The notes under the pieces are model-generated. The model saw only the letters and a program-made list of their open reading frames with translations, made no database searches and was not told the origin of the DNA. Made by a program: the position numbers and the translations under genes. This document shows, in pieces, positions 9,041-15,806 of a stretch of 19,599 bases of DNA. Source of the DNA: Rhodospirillaceae bacterium CCH5-H10 (GTDB taxonomy: Bacteria > Pseudomonadota > Alphaproteobacteria > Reyranellales > Reyranellaceae); assembly GCA_001557035.1 (NCBI GenBank), contig LSKJ01000798.1:1-19599 (forward strand). The letters are read 5' to 3'. Each line of letters opens with the position of its first letter. Position 1 is the stretch's first letter.

Positions 9041-10015
9041 ATGGTGCTTTCGCGTCGTGCCACGCTGGGCGGCCTGCTGACCGCAACAGGCATCGCTCCC
9101 GCGAACGCACAGCAATGGCGGCCGCCGCGGGCCATGAACTGGATCGTGCCGTTCCCGCCGGGCGGCTCGAACGACACGTTCGCACGTCCCGTGGCCGTTC
9201 ATGTCAGCCGGACTCTCGGCCAGCCGGTGGTGGTCGAAAACCGCAGCGGCGCCGGCGGTACGCTGGGCGGCATGGTCGTGGCGCGGGCGCGTCCCGACGG
9301 CTGTACGCTCCTCGTCGCCAACAGCGCGCAATCCTTCGCCACGGTGGTCTATCCCGATTCGGGCTTCGGCCTGCTGCGCGACTTCGCAGCGGTGAGCAAC
9401 ATCGCCCGGGTGCCGGTCGGCCTCGTGGTCAATCCGGCGCGACTCGACGTCAGGGATCTCGCTGGCTTCCTCGCGGCCGCGCGCAAGGCGCCGGACTCGA
9501 TCAACATCGGCTCCTCGGGCCTCGGCACGATGCCGCATCTTGCCATCGAACTGCTGCAGCGGCGCACCGGCATCAAGCTGACACACGTGCCCTATCGCGG
9601 CGGCGGTCCGGCGTTGCAGGACCTGCTGGCGGGCCAGCTCGACGCGACATTCCAGCCGCTGAGTACCGTGGCGTCCTACGTCCAGTCGGGAAAGCTGCGC
9701 GCGCTCGCCGTCGCGACCGCGAAGCGCGAGAACGTGCTGCCCGACGTGCCGACCTTCGCCGAGGCCGGCGTGAAGGATTTCGAGGTCAGCACCTGGTACG
9801 GCCTGTTCGCACCCAAGGCGACGCCCGCGATGGCGCTCGACGCAATCCATGCCGCCGTCCAGGCAGCGCTCGCCGAGCCCGACATCAAGCGCGTCTGGGC
9901 GGAGCAGGGCGCCCGCATCGACCTCGAAAGCCGCCAAGCCTTCGGCGACTTCGTGAAGGCCGAGGTCGACCGCTGGAGCGCCATCGCGCGCACCACCGGC
10001 CTGCCGATGGAGTGA
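9041..10015 (+). CDS. Bug/TctC-family periplasmic solute-binding protein, paralogue B
   Basis: A 324-residue Bug-family protein and close paralogue of its upstream neighbour: NWIVPFPPGGSNDTFARP, ENRSGAGGTLGG, LTHVPYRGGGPALQDLLAG, LLPDVPTF-like positions and the shared ending ME align without gaps by eye over most of the length. The signal region LSRRATLGGLLTATG also has twin arginines. The ATG is 4 bases after the previous stop, with GGAG inside the end of that gene, so translation is probably coupled. Differences cluster in the segments following VYP and after LLAGQ, where ligand specificity could have diverged. No membrane component accompanies it. Confidence 0.9.
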   Translation: MVLSRRATLGGLLTATGIAPANAQQWRPPRAMNWIVPFPPGGSNDTFARPVAVHVSRTLGQPVVVENRSGAGGTLGGMVVARARPDGCTLLVANSAQSFATVVYPDSGFGLLRDFAAVSNIARVPVGLVVNPARLDVRDLAGFLAAARKAPDSINIGSSGLGTMPHLAIELLQRRTGIKLTHVPYRGGGPALQDLLAGQLDATFQPLSTVASYVQSGKLRALAVATAKRENVLPDVPTFAEAGVKDFEVSTWYGLFAPKATPAMALDAIHAAVQAALAEPDIKRVWAEQGARIDLESRQAFGDFVKAEVDRWSAIARTTGLPME

Positions 10016-10025
10016 GACTTATGTT

Positions 10026-10049
10026 CCTCTGCCCCGATTGGGGGAGAGG
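10026..10049. terminator. Weak hairpin between convergent genes
   Basis: Arms CCTCTGCCCC (10026-10035) and GGGGGAGAGG (10040-10049) pair with one mismatch around a GATT loop, in the 48-base gap between two convergent stop codons. No T-run follows on either strand, so a terminator role for both genes is only suggested by position. Confidence 0.35.
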
Positions 10050-10063
10050 AGCCTGATTTGGGC

Positions 10064-10810
10064 TCAGGTCTGCCCGCCGCCGTTCACCTGGATCATCTGG
10101 CAGTTCACGTAGGCGCCGCCGTCGGAGACCAGGAGGCCGAGCACCGAGCCGATCTCGGCGGGCGTGCCCATGCGGCCGAGCGGGACCTTGGCCATGGTCT
10201 CGAGCCGGTGATGGTTCGACTCGGCGTCGTCCTCGACGTCGGCCGAGATCGGACCGGGCGAGATCGCGTTCACCGTGATGCCCTTGGGGCCGAATTCCTT
10301 GCCCAGCGCCTTGGTGAGACCCCACACGCCGTGCTTGGCAACGGAGACCGGCGCACGGCCGGCATAGCCGTGCATCGCGTTCATGCCGGTGAAGTTGACG
10401 ATGCGGCCCCAGCCTTTCTTCACCATGCCCGGCAGGCAGGCCTGCGACAGCCAGACGGCGGCGTCGAGATCGACCGAGATGACGCGGCGCCAGTCGGCCT
10501 CGCTCATCTCCAGGAACGGCTTGGCCGGCCGAAGTGCTGCATTGTTCACCAGCACGTCGACCGAGCCGAATTTCGCGATCGCCTCCCGGGCCATGCGGCG
10601 GCATTCGTCGGGACTGCCGACATCGGCCATGACGACCAGCGCCTCGACGCCGAGCGCGGCGGCTTCCTTCGCCACAGACTCGCAGGCCTTGCGGTCCGAC
10701 GAGCCGTTGATCACGACGTCGTAGCCCATCCGGGCGAGCTCCAGCACACAGGCCCGGCCGATGTTTCGGCCTGCGCCGGTCACCAAAGCTGTTCTCCGTG
10801 TCGTGGCCAT
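10064..10810 (-). CDS. SDR-family (Rossmann-fold) protein lacking canonical catalytic Ser and Tyr
   Basis: A 248-residue FabG-like short-chain dehydrogenase/reductase fold. The cofactor motif TGAGRNIG (11-18), the NNAA motif (89-92), AKHG with Lys159 and the ISPGPI stretch are present. However, the positions usually holding the tetrad differ: Asn is Asp114 (SVDLD), Ser lies in NFTG (139-142) where no serine remains, and the Tyr four residues before Lys159 is Val155 (PVSVAK). The nucleotide sequence at these places was read directly and no frameshift is needed. The enzyme may use another proton donor, or be a non-catalytic or specialised NAD(P)-binding protein. It is convergent with the Bug genes and divergent from a hydrolase, whose start is only 39 bases away. 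GGGAGA precedes its ATG. Confidence 0.85.
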   Translation of the reverse strand: MATTRRTALVTGAGRNIGRACVLELARMGYDVVINGSSDRKACESVAKEAAALGVEALVVMADVGSPDECRRMAREAIAKFGSVDVLVNNAALRPAKPFLEMSEADWRRVISVDLDAAVWLSQACLPGMVKKGWGRIVNFTGMNAMHGYAGRAPVSVAKHGVWGLTKALGKEFGPKGITVNAISPGPISADVEDDAESNHHRLETMAKVPLGRMGTPAEIGSVLGLLVSDGGAYVNCQMIQVNGGGQT

Positions 10811-10849
10811 CTTCTATATCTCCCGCTTCATAGGTTCAGAGGGCGCGAC

Positions 10850-11632
10850 GTGGAGCTCAAGACAATCTCGCTCGGCCAACGCTCCGCGCGAGTCTGGACC
10901 GGCGGCACCGGCGAGGCAATCGTGCTGCTGCACGGCGGTTGGGCGGGGGCGGAAGCCTACTGGTCGACCGTGACCGATGATCTGGAACGCACGCATCTCG
11001 TCGTGGCGCCCGAGCTGCCGCCGATCCATTCGGCCGACGGCCTGCCGAGCTTCGGCGCCTACGCCGAGTGGCTCGCCGAACTGCTGACTGCGCTCGGCAT
11101 CGACCGCGCGACGCTGGTCGGCAACTCGCTGGGCGCCACCGTCGGCTGGTGCTTCGCCGGCCGGTACCCCGAACGCTGCGCTCGCCTCGTGCTGGTCAAC
11201 GGCTACCAGCCGCCGGTCTATTCGAAGATGCTGCGCTGGCTCGCCGGCAAGACGCCCATCCGCGCCCTGGCGCGCGGCAACCTGCAGCGCCTGCATTACG
11301 GTCCCGAGGTCATCCCGCTCGCCTTCCACGATCGCAGCAAGGTGCCGGCCGAGATCGCCCGAAGGCTCGATGGCTTCACCGCGGCCGACGTCGACCGCGT
11401 CCTCGACCGGCTCCTGTCGGGCGAGGAAGCGGCGCCGCCGCCCAAGGGCTCGGTGCTGCTGATCTGGGGCGAAGCCGATCGCTCGCCCGTCCTCGACAAG
11501 AACGGCGCGCGCAAGATGCGGCTGACGCTGGAGGAGTCGCGGCTTGTCACGATTCCCGAAGCGGGTCACTTGCCGCAGGTCGAGCGGCCGGAGGAATTTC
11601 TGCGGGCGCTGCGTGGTTTCCTGAAGCGCTAG
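10850..11632 (+). CDS. Alpha/beta hydrolase
   Basis: A 260-residue alpha/beta-hydrolase with a complete predicted triad: nucleophile Ser93 in the elbow GNSLGA, an acid at Asp210 (WGEADRSP) and His240 (EAGHLPQVERP). HGGW (28-31) is the oxyanion region. The start is taken as GTG at 10850, preceded by AGAGGG; a much longer frame upstream is antisense to the SDR gene and encodes no recognisable N-terminal domain. There is no signal peptide, so it is probably cytoplasmic. Sequence does not distinguish esterase, C-C hydrolase or lactonase. It shares a 39-base divergent promoter region with the SDR gene and precedes the CDF exporter gene by 41 bases. Confidence 0.85.
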   Translation: MELKTISLGQRSARVWTGGTGEAIVLLHGGWAGAEAYWSTVTDDLERTHLVVAPELPPIHSADGLPSFGAYAEWLAELLTALGIDRATLVGNSLGATVGWCFAGRYPERCARLVLVNGYQPPVYSKMLRWLAGKTPIRALARGNLQRLHYGPEVIPLAFHDRSKVPAEIARRLDGFTAADVDRVLDRLLSGEEAAPPPKGSVLLIWGEADRSPVLDKNGARKMRLTLEESRLVTIPEAGHLPQVERPEEFLRALRGFLKR

Positions 11633-11633
11633 G

Positions 11634-11649
11634 CTGTCGGTGCCGACAG
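11634..11649. promoter_or_regulatory. Dyad symmetry upstream of the CDF exporter
   Basis: CTGTCGGTGCCGACAG is a palindrome at 14 of 16 positions, ending 24 bases before the exporter's ATG and followed directly by TATAGG, a -10-like hexamer. It starts right after the hydrolase stop. It could be an operator for a metal-responsive regulator or just a small RNA hairpin; no good -35 element was found. Confidence 0.35.
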
Positions 11650-11673
11650 TATAGGGAGTCGGAGGAGACGATC

Positions 11674-12600
11674 ATGGCAGCAGGGCATTCCCACGGTTCG
11701 CAGGGCCGCTCGCAGGCGACCGGCTCCGCCGCTGCCCAGCACAAGACGCGCCTGAAATGGGCGTTCTTTCTGACGGCCTCCTTCATGGTGGTCGAGGTGA
11801 TCGGCGGCCTCGTGACCGGCAGCCTGGCGCTCATTGCCGATGCAGCCCACATGCTGACGGATGCCGGCGGCCTCGCCCTGGCCCTCATCGCCATCAGGTT
11901 CGGCGAGCGGCCGGCGACACCGCAGAAGACCTTCGGCTATGTCCGCATTGAGGTGCTGTCGGCGCTGGCCAACGCGGTCGTCCTGCTGGGCGTGACGGCG
12001 TTCGTTCTCTACGAGGCTTACGATCGCTTCCTGAACCCGCCTCAGGTTCTCGGCGGGCCCATGCTGGCGGTCGCCGTCGCCGGGCTGATCGTCAATCTCG
12101 TCAGCATGAAACTGCTGTCGGCGGGTTCGTCGGAGAGCCTGAACGTCAAGGGTGCCTATTTCGAGGTGATGAGCGACATGCTGGGCTCGCTCGGCGTGCT
12201 GATCGCCGCCGTCGTGATCCTGCTCACCGGATGGACGCTCGCCGATCCGCTGATCGGTGCCGGCATCGGCCTCTTCATTGTCCCGCGCACCTGGATGCTC
12301 CTGCGCGAGGCAGTCCATATCCTGATGGAAGGCACGCCACCCCATGTCGATCTCACGTTGCTGGAAAAGACGCTGCTGGGCATTCCCGGCGTGACGGCGG
12401 TCCATGATCTCCATGTCTGGACCATCACCTCCGGCGTCGATTCCATGAGCTGCCATCTCGTGATCGACGACATGGCCCGCTCGCGGGAAACGCTCGCCGC
12501 GGCGCAAGTGGCGATGCGCGACACGTACGGCTTGTCTCACAGCACCATCCAGATCGAGGATCAGGCGCTGCGAGCGGAAGAAGGCGCTTCGCGCTTCTGA
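11674..12600 (+). CDS. Cation diffusion facilitator (CzcD-like) heavy-metal exporter
   Basis: A 308-residue inner-membrane antiporter of the CDF family, exporting Zn(II) or similar divalent metal in exchange for protons. About six membrane segments span residues 29-208, with the C-terminal cytoplasmic domain after that (GIPGVTAVHDLHVWTITSG, 236-254). Metal-site residues in the second segment are His59 and Asp63 (AAHMLTDAGG). In the fifth segment they are Glu164 and Asp168 (YFEVMSDMLGSLG), where zinc exporters usually have His and Asp. A short HSH (5-7) is the only His cluster; the His-rich loop between segments 4 and 5 seen in many homologues is absent. The start follows GGAGGAG. Possibly co-transcribed with the upstream hydrolase. 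Metal specificity is uncertain. Confidence 0.92.
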   Translation: MAAGHSHGSQGRSQATGSAAAQHKTRLKWAFFLTASFMVVEVIGGLVTGSLALIADAAHMLTDAGGLALALIAIRFGERPATPQKTFGYVRIEVLSALANAVVLLGVTAFVLYEAYDRFLNPPQVLGGPMLAVAVAGLIVNLVSMKLLSAGSSESLNVKGAYFEVMSDMLGSLGVLIAAVVILLTGWTLADPLIGAGIGLFIVPRTWMLLREAVHILMEGTPPHVDLTLLEKTLLGIPGVTAVHDLHVWTITSGVDSMSCHLVIDDMARSRETLAAAQVAMRDTYGLSHSTIQIEDQALRAEEGASRF

Positions 12601-12646
12601 GCAACGCGTGGACTAGAGCCTTTCCGCTTCGAGTTCATCCACCACG

Positions 12647-12758
12647 ACCTCATCCTGAGGAGCCGCGCGGAGCGCGGCGTCTCGAAGGATGGGCAACGGA
12701 CGTAGTACTCGTGGCCATGCTTCGAGACGGCCGCTGCGCGGCCTCCTCAGCATGAGGT
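12647..12758. repeat. Paired inverted repeat in the CDF/CaiB intergenic region
   Basis: Between two convergent stops (192 bases without a gene) lie two related arms in opposite orientation, about 12647-12692 and 12715-12758. Each arm has ACCTCAT(C/G)CTGAGGAG at one end and GTCTCGAAG(G/C)ATGG at the other, with a small GC-rich hairpin in between. The whole resembles a paired REP-type element, familiar in form from alphaproteobacterial genomes; this is by pattern, not search. It could stop transcription from both sides, though there is no T-run. I see nothing coding in the rest of the gap. Confidence 0.8.
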
Positions 12759-12792
12759 TGGTGTTGGTGATTCGATCGTCCTCGGAACGGCC

Positions 12793-13989
12793 CTAGACCG
12801 CCCCACCCGACTTGAAGCCCGCGATCGCCTTCTCATCGTAGCCCAGCCCGGTCAGAACTTCATCGGTATGCTGGCCGAGGTCCGGCGTCGGGTTGAGCGT
12901 CTTTGGCTGCGGGTAGTCTGAGAGGTTGATCGGCTGGCCGACGACCTTGATCTCGCCCAGCGCGGGGTGTTGGACCGGGCGGGCGATGCCGAGGTGCTGG
13001 ACCTGCGGTTCGGCGAAGGTCTTGTCGATCGTGTTGATCGGGCCGCAGGGAACGCCTGCCTTGTTCAGCGATTCGATCCAGTGCGCGCTGGTGTTGGTCT
13101 TTGTCACTTCGGCCAGCCGCTCGTTCAGCGCCTTGCGGTTCTGCGAGCGCAGCGCGGGCGTCGCGTGCTCGGGATGGTCGATCAGCGCCTGGGCGCCCAG
13201 CGCCAGCGCGGCGCGCTTCCACATCTTGTCGCCGGCAGCGGCGATGTTGATGTAGCCGTCGCGGGTCGGGAACACGCCGGTCGGGATGCTGGTCGGATGA
13301 TCGTTGCCGGCCTGCTTCGGCACTTCGCCCTTCATCAGCCAGCGCGAAGCCTGGAAGTCGAGCATGAAGATCTGCGCCTCGATCAGCGAGGTATGGACCC
13401 ACTGGCCCTTGCCGGTGCGCTCGCGCGTATAGAGCGCCAGCATGATCGCCTGGGCGAGCAGGAGGCCCGAGGTGAGGTCGGCGATGGGAATGCCGACGCG
13501 CATCGGGCCGCGGCCGGGCTCGCCCGTAATCGACATCAGGCCGCCCATGCCCTGGGCGATCTGGTCGACGCCGGGACGCGCCGCGTCGGGGCCGCTCTGG
13601 CCGAAGCCCGCGATCGAGCCGTAGATGATGCGCGGGTTGACCTTCGCCACCGTGTCGTAGTCGACCTTGAGGCGATGCTTCACGTCGGAGCGGTAGTTCT
13701 CGACGATGACGTCGGCTTTGGCGGCGAGCTTCATGAAGATCGCATGGCCCTCGGCGCTCTTGAGGTTGAGCGTCATCGACTTCTTGTTGCGGTGCAGGTT
13801 CTGAAAGTCGAAGCCGTGCCGCGCGCCGCCCATCGAGTCGTTGTTCTTGCCACCTTCGGACGGCGGTGGCGGCGGCTCGATCTTGATGACGTGCGCGCCC
13901 CAGTCTGCGAGCTGGCGCACGGCCGTGGGGCCGGCGCGGTGCGCGGTGAGGTCCAGGACGGTGAGGTGGGAGAGGGGCAGGGCGGTCAT
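12793..13989 (-). CDS. CaiB/BaiF (class III) CoA-transferase
   Basis: A 398-residue family III CoA-transferase, which moves CoA between carboxylic acids through a covalent aspartyl intermediate. The candidate catalytic residue is Asp171 in GIPIADLTSG, at the position of Asp169 of formyl-CoA transferase. Other landmarks are VLDLTAHRAGP (11-21), DWGAHVIKIEPP (29-40), the RNKKSMTLNLK stretch (68-78) and VENYRSDV. The length is normal for the family. It starts at 13989 after GAGAGGAAA, 18 bases downstream of the crotonase stop, so the two are one operon. Together they suggest activation and then conversion of an organic acid as its CoA ester. The specific acid is not apparent. Confidence 0.93.
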   Translation of the reverse strand: MTALPLSHLTVLDLTAHRAGPTAVRQLADWGAHVIKIEPPPPPSEGGKNNDSMGGARHGFDFQNLHRNKKSMTLNLKSAEGHAIFMKLAAKADVIVENYRSDVKHRLKVDYDTVAKVNPRIIYGSIAGFGQSGPDAARPGVDQIAQGMGGLMSITGEPGRGPMRVGIPIADLTSGLLLAQAIMLALYTRERTGKGQWVHTSLIEAQIFMLDFQASRWLMKGEVPKQAGNDHPTSIPTGVFPTRDGYINIAAAGDKMWKRAALALGAQALIDHPEHATPALRSQNRKALNERLAEVTKTNTSAHWIESLNKAGVPCGPINTIDKTFAEPQVQHLGIARPVQHPALGEIKVVGQPINLSDYPQPKTLNPTPDLGQHTDEVLTGLGYDEKAIAGFKSGGAV

Positions 13990-14007
13990 GGTGTTTCCTC
14001 TCGCTCT

Positions 14008-14796
14008 CTAGCGGCCCTTGAACACCGGCTTGCGCTTCTCCATGAACGCCCGGCGGCCTTCCTTGAAGTCCTCGCTGTCGAAACAGGCCTCGGCCATCCT
14101 GTCGAGCTTCGCATGGTCCTGCTTCGATTCGGGCTTGGCGATCTCGCGCGCCGCGGCCTTGGCGAGCGCGATGGTGAGCGGGGCGTTCTGCGCGATGGCG
14201 CCGGTGATGCCGTCGACCATGGCGTCGAGTTCGGCGTCGGCGGCGACGCCGTGGACCAGGCCCATGTCGTAGGCTTCTTTCGAGGAATACTGTTTGGCGG
14301 TGAACAGGAACTCCATGGCGCGCGGGAGGCCGACGATGCGCGAGAAGCGCTCGATGCGCAGGAAGCCGTAGCCGAGGCCGAGCTTGGCGGCCGGGACGCC
14401 GAAGCGCGCGCCTTCGTTGCAGTAGCGCAGGTCGCAGCAGGCTGCGAGGTTCATGCCGCCGCCGATGCAGTAGCCGGTGATCTTGGCGATGGTCGGCTTG
14501 GGGAAATCGTAGAGCGCCTCGTAGCCTTCCTTGGAAATGGCGTCGTAGCGCACCTGTGCCTCGGCATTCGCGCGTTCGCTTTCGAACTTCGAGATGTCGG
14601 CGCCGGACACGAAGGCCTTGCCGCCGGTGCCGCTGACGACGAGGCAGCGGATTTCCGGATCCTTCGCGAAGTCCTTCAGGATGCTGACGAAGCCGTCCCA
14701 CATGTCGAGCGAGACGGCGTTGAGCTTGGCCGGGTTGTTGAAGACGACGTGGCCCACGGCGCCTTCGCGGCGGCCGATGATTTTCTGTTCCTGCAT
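14008..14796 (-). CDS. Crotonase-superfamily protein (enoyl-CoA hydratase-like, catalytic glutamates absent)
   Basis: A 262-residue crotonase-fold protein. The CoA/oxyanion elements are present: KAFVSGADISKF (60-71) and GYCIGGGMNLAACCDLR (108-124). The two glutamates of classical enoyl-CoA hydratases are not: the GGGxE position holds Asn116, and the FGxPE position holds Ala136 (RFGVPAAKLGLGYGF). So simple hydration is unlikely; isomerase, decarboxylase, thioesterase or lyase chemistry on an acyl-CoA is more plausible. The start at 14796 follows GGAAGGA with good spacing. A longer frame reaching 14865 would begin upstream of the likely promoter and is rejected. First gene of a two-gene operon with the CoA-transferase. 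Confidence 0.9.
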   Translation of the reverse strand: MQEQKIIGRREGAVGHVVFNNPAKLNAVSLDMWDGFVSILKDFAKDPEIRCLVVSGTGGKAFVSGADISKFESERANAEAQVRYDAISKEGYEALYDFPKPTIAKITGYCIGGGMNLAACCDLRYCNEGARFGVPAAKLGLGYGFLRIERFSRIVGLPRAMEFLFTAKQYSSKEAYDMGLVHGVAADAELDAMVDGITGAIAQNAPLTIALAKAAAREIAKPESKQDHAKLDRMAEACFDSEDFKEGRRAFMEKRKPVFKGR

Positions 14797-14823
14797 GCCG
14801 GCATTCCTTCCAATGAGGCGGCG

Positions 14824-14852
14824 AATATAGCCTGCGTCGGCCGATTTGAATA
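14824..14852 (-). promoter_or_regulatory. Possible sigma-70-type promoter of the crotonase/CoA-transferase operon
   Basis: On the minus strand TATTCA (14847-14852) and TATATT (14824-14829) are separated by 17 bases. The -10 differs from consensus at one place, while the -35 is poor. Transcription would begin near 14817, about 20 bases before the chosen start codon. Confidence 0.35.
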
Positions 14853-14877
14853 AGGTGCGACGCACTTGGGAAGAATC

Positions 14878-15303
14878 GTGGCCTCAGTCGAACTGAAGGG
14901 CCTTTCCAGGCACTACGGTACTGCCGTCCCGGTCGACGACGTCTCGCTGCAGTGGAGCATAGCCAGTTCGTCTGCCTGCTGGGCCCGTTGGGCTGCGGAA
15001 AGATCACCACCCTGCGGCTGATCGCGGGATTCATCGAACCCTCGGCAGGCGAAATCGAAGTGGGCGGCAAGGTGCTGTCCTCGCCGGCGCGCACCGTGCC
15101 GCCGGAAGGCGCAAGATGTCGATGATCTTCCAGAGCTATGCGCTGCTGCGCTCGGCGGTGATCGCGACCCGGTGCTTCATCCTCGTCGCCACGATTCGCG
15201 AACTGTCGGCCGCGGCGATCCTGTTCACCTCGGAGACGAAGGTCCTCTCGGTACTGAGCCTGACAATGGTGGCCATCACCTCTATCGTGATCGCGTACGG
15301 AGT
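14878..15303 (+). pseudogene. Decayed ABC transporter: ATPase N-terminus joined to iron-type permease C-terminus
   Basis: A broken relic. From the GTG at 14878 the frame reads [20 protein letters not shown], an ABC ATPase start. One base is missing near 14953 (CAGTGG where CAGGTGG is expected), after which another frame gives [22 protein letters not shown], a Walker A with two substitutions, and [13 protein letters not shown] second missing base near 15114 shifts again to [10 protein letters not shown], the Q-loop. Right after that, at about 15143, the text changes to LRSAVIATRCFILVATIREL and then SAAAILFTSETKVLSV, the C-terminal part of Fe(III)-type (FbpB/AfuB) permeases, itself shortened before TMVAITSIVIAYG. 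So at least two frameshifts and one or two deletions have fused remains of two transporter genes. The family reading is by motif; a polyamine-type ATPase is an alternative for the first part. Confidence 0.8.
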
Positions 15304-15338
15304 CGATGTTCACAGATCACGGGAAGGAACCCTCACGC

Positions 15339-15788
15339 ATGCTGTCATGTCGTCATGGCTTGATCGTTCTCCTCGTCGCCATCTTCGCGCTGGGCACGTC
15401 GCGTGCCTACGCCCAGCAGATGGTGAGCATCGCGGCGGAGGAGGTGAATTTCCGCAGCGGTCCGGGGACGCGTTATCCGGCGGAATGGGTGCTGGGGAGG
15501 GGCTTTCCGCTGAAGATCGTCGGACGACGCGGCGACTGGCTGGAAGTGCGCGATTTCGAGAACGACAAGGGTTGGGTTCTTCGCAAGCTCACCAGCAGCA
15601 CGGCGTATCACATCGTGAAGGTCAAGATCGCCAACATGCGCAGCCAGCCGACGACAACCAGCCGCGTCGTCGGCAAATTCGCCTATGGCGATACGCTGAA
15701 GACGCTCGAACGCCGGGGCGGCTGGGTGAAGGTCCAGCGCGAGGGACTGCGCGGCTGGATCTCGAAGAAACTGCTGTGGGGATGGTAG
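15339..15788 (+). CDS. Secreted protein with two bacterial SH3 (SH3b) domains
   Basis: A 149-residue protein. Residues 1-25 are a signal peptide (HGLIVLLVAIFALGTSRAYA, cleavage before QQ). The first SH3b is at about 29-86, with VNFRSGPGTRYP (36-47), W68 and KGWVLRKL (77-84). The second is at about 92-146, with ANMRSQPTTTSRVVG (98-112), GGWVKVQ (127-133) and GWISKK. SH3b domains often bind cell-wall or other periplasmic partners. No catalytic domain is attached, so a structural or adaptor role is likely. The start is chosen at 15339 because the signal peptide begins there and GGGAAGGA lies about 10 bases upstream; an in-frame ATG at 15306 falls in the decayed ABC region. It is convergent with the next gene, with 18 bases between stops. 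Confidence 0.88.
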   Translation: MLSCRHGLIVLLVAIFALGTSRAYAQQMVSIAAEEVNFRSGPGTRYPAEWVLGRGFPLKIVGRRGDWLEVRDFENDKGWVLRKLTSSTAYHIVKVKIANMRSQPTTTSRVVGKFAYGDTLKTLERRGGWVKVQREGLRGWISKKLLWGW

Positions 15789-15806
15789 GCGAGCCCGGTC
15801 CGGGCG

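Noticed and set aside
10058..10849. An N-terminal extension of the alpha/beta hydrolase opposite the SDR gene
   Set aside because: The added 264 residues are the antisense of the SDR coding sequence. The hydrolase fold is complete from the GTG at 10850, which has its own AGAGGG.
12967..14853. A 628-codon open frame on the plus strand opposite the same two genes
   Set aside because: Antisense shadow of high-GC coding sequence, with skewed Val/Asp/Gly/Arg composition and no recognisable domain.
12860..15313. An 817-codon open frame on the minus strand spanning the CoA-transferase and crotonase genes
   Set aside because: It is the +1 shadow of both genes in GC-rich DNA. Its protein is Arg/Pro-rich with no domain, while the two genes in the other frame have complete family motifs and ribosome binding sites.
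15793..15805. GCCCGGTCCGGGC as a terminator between the SH3b gene and the NMT1-like gene
   Set aside because: The stem is only five to six base pairs with a tiny loop and no T-run. It is within the range expected by chance at this GC content.
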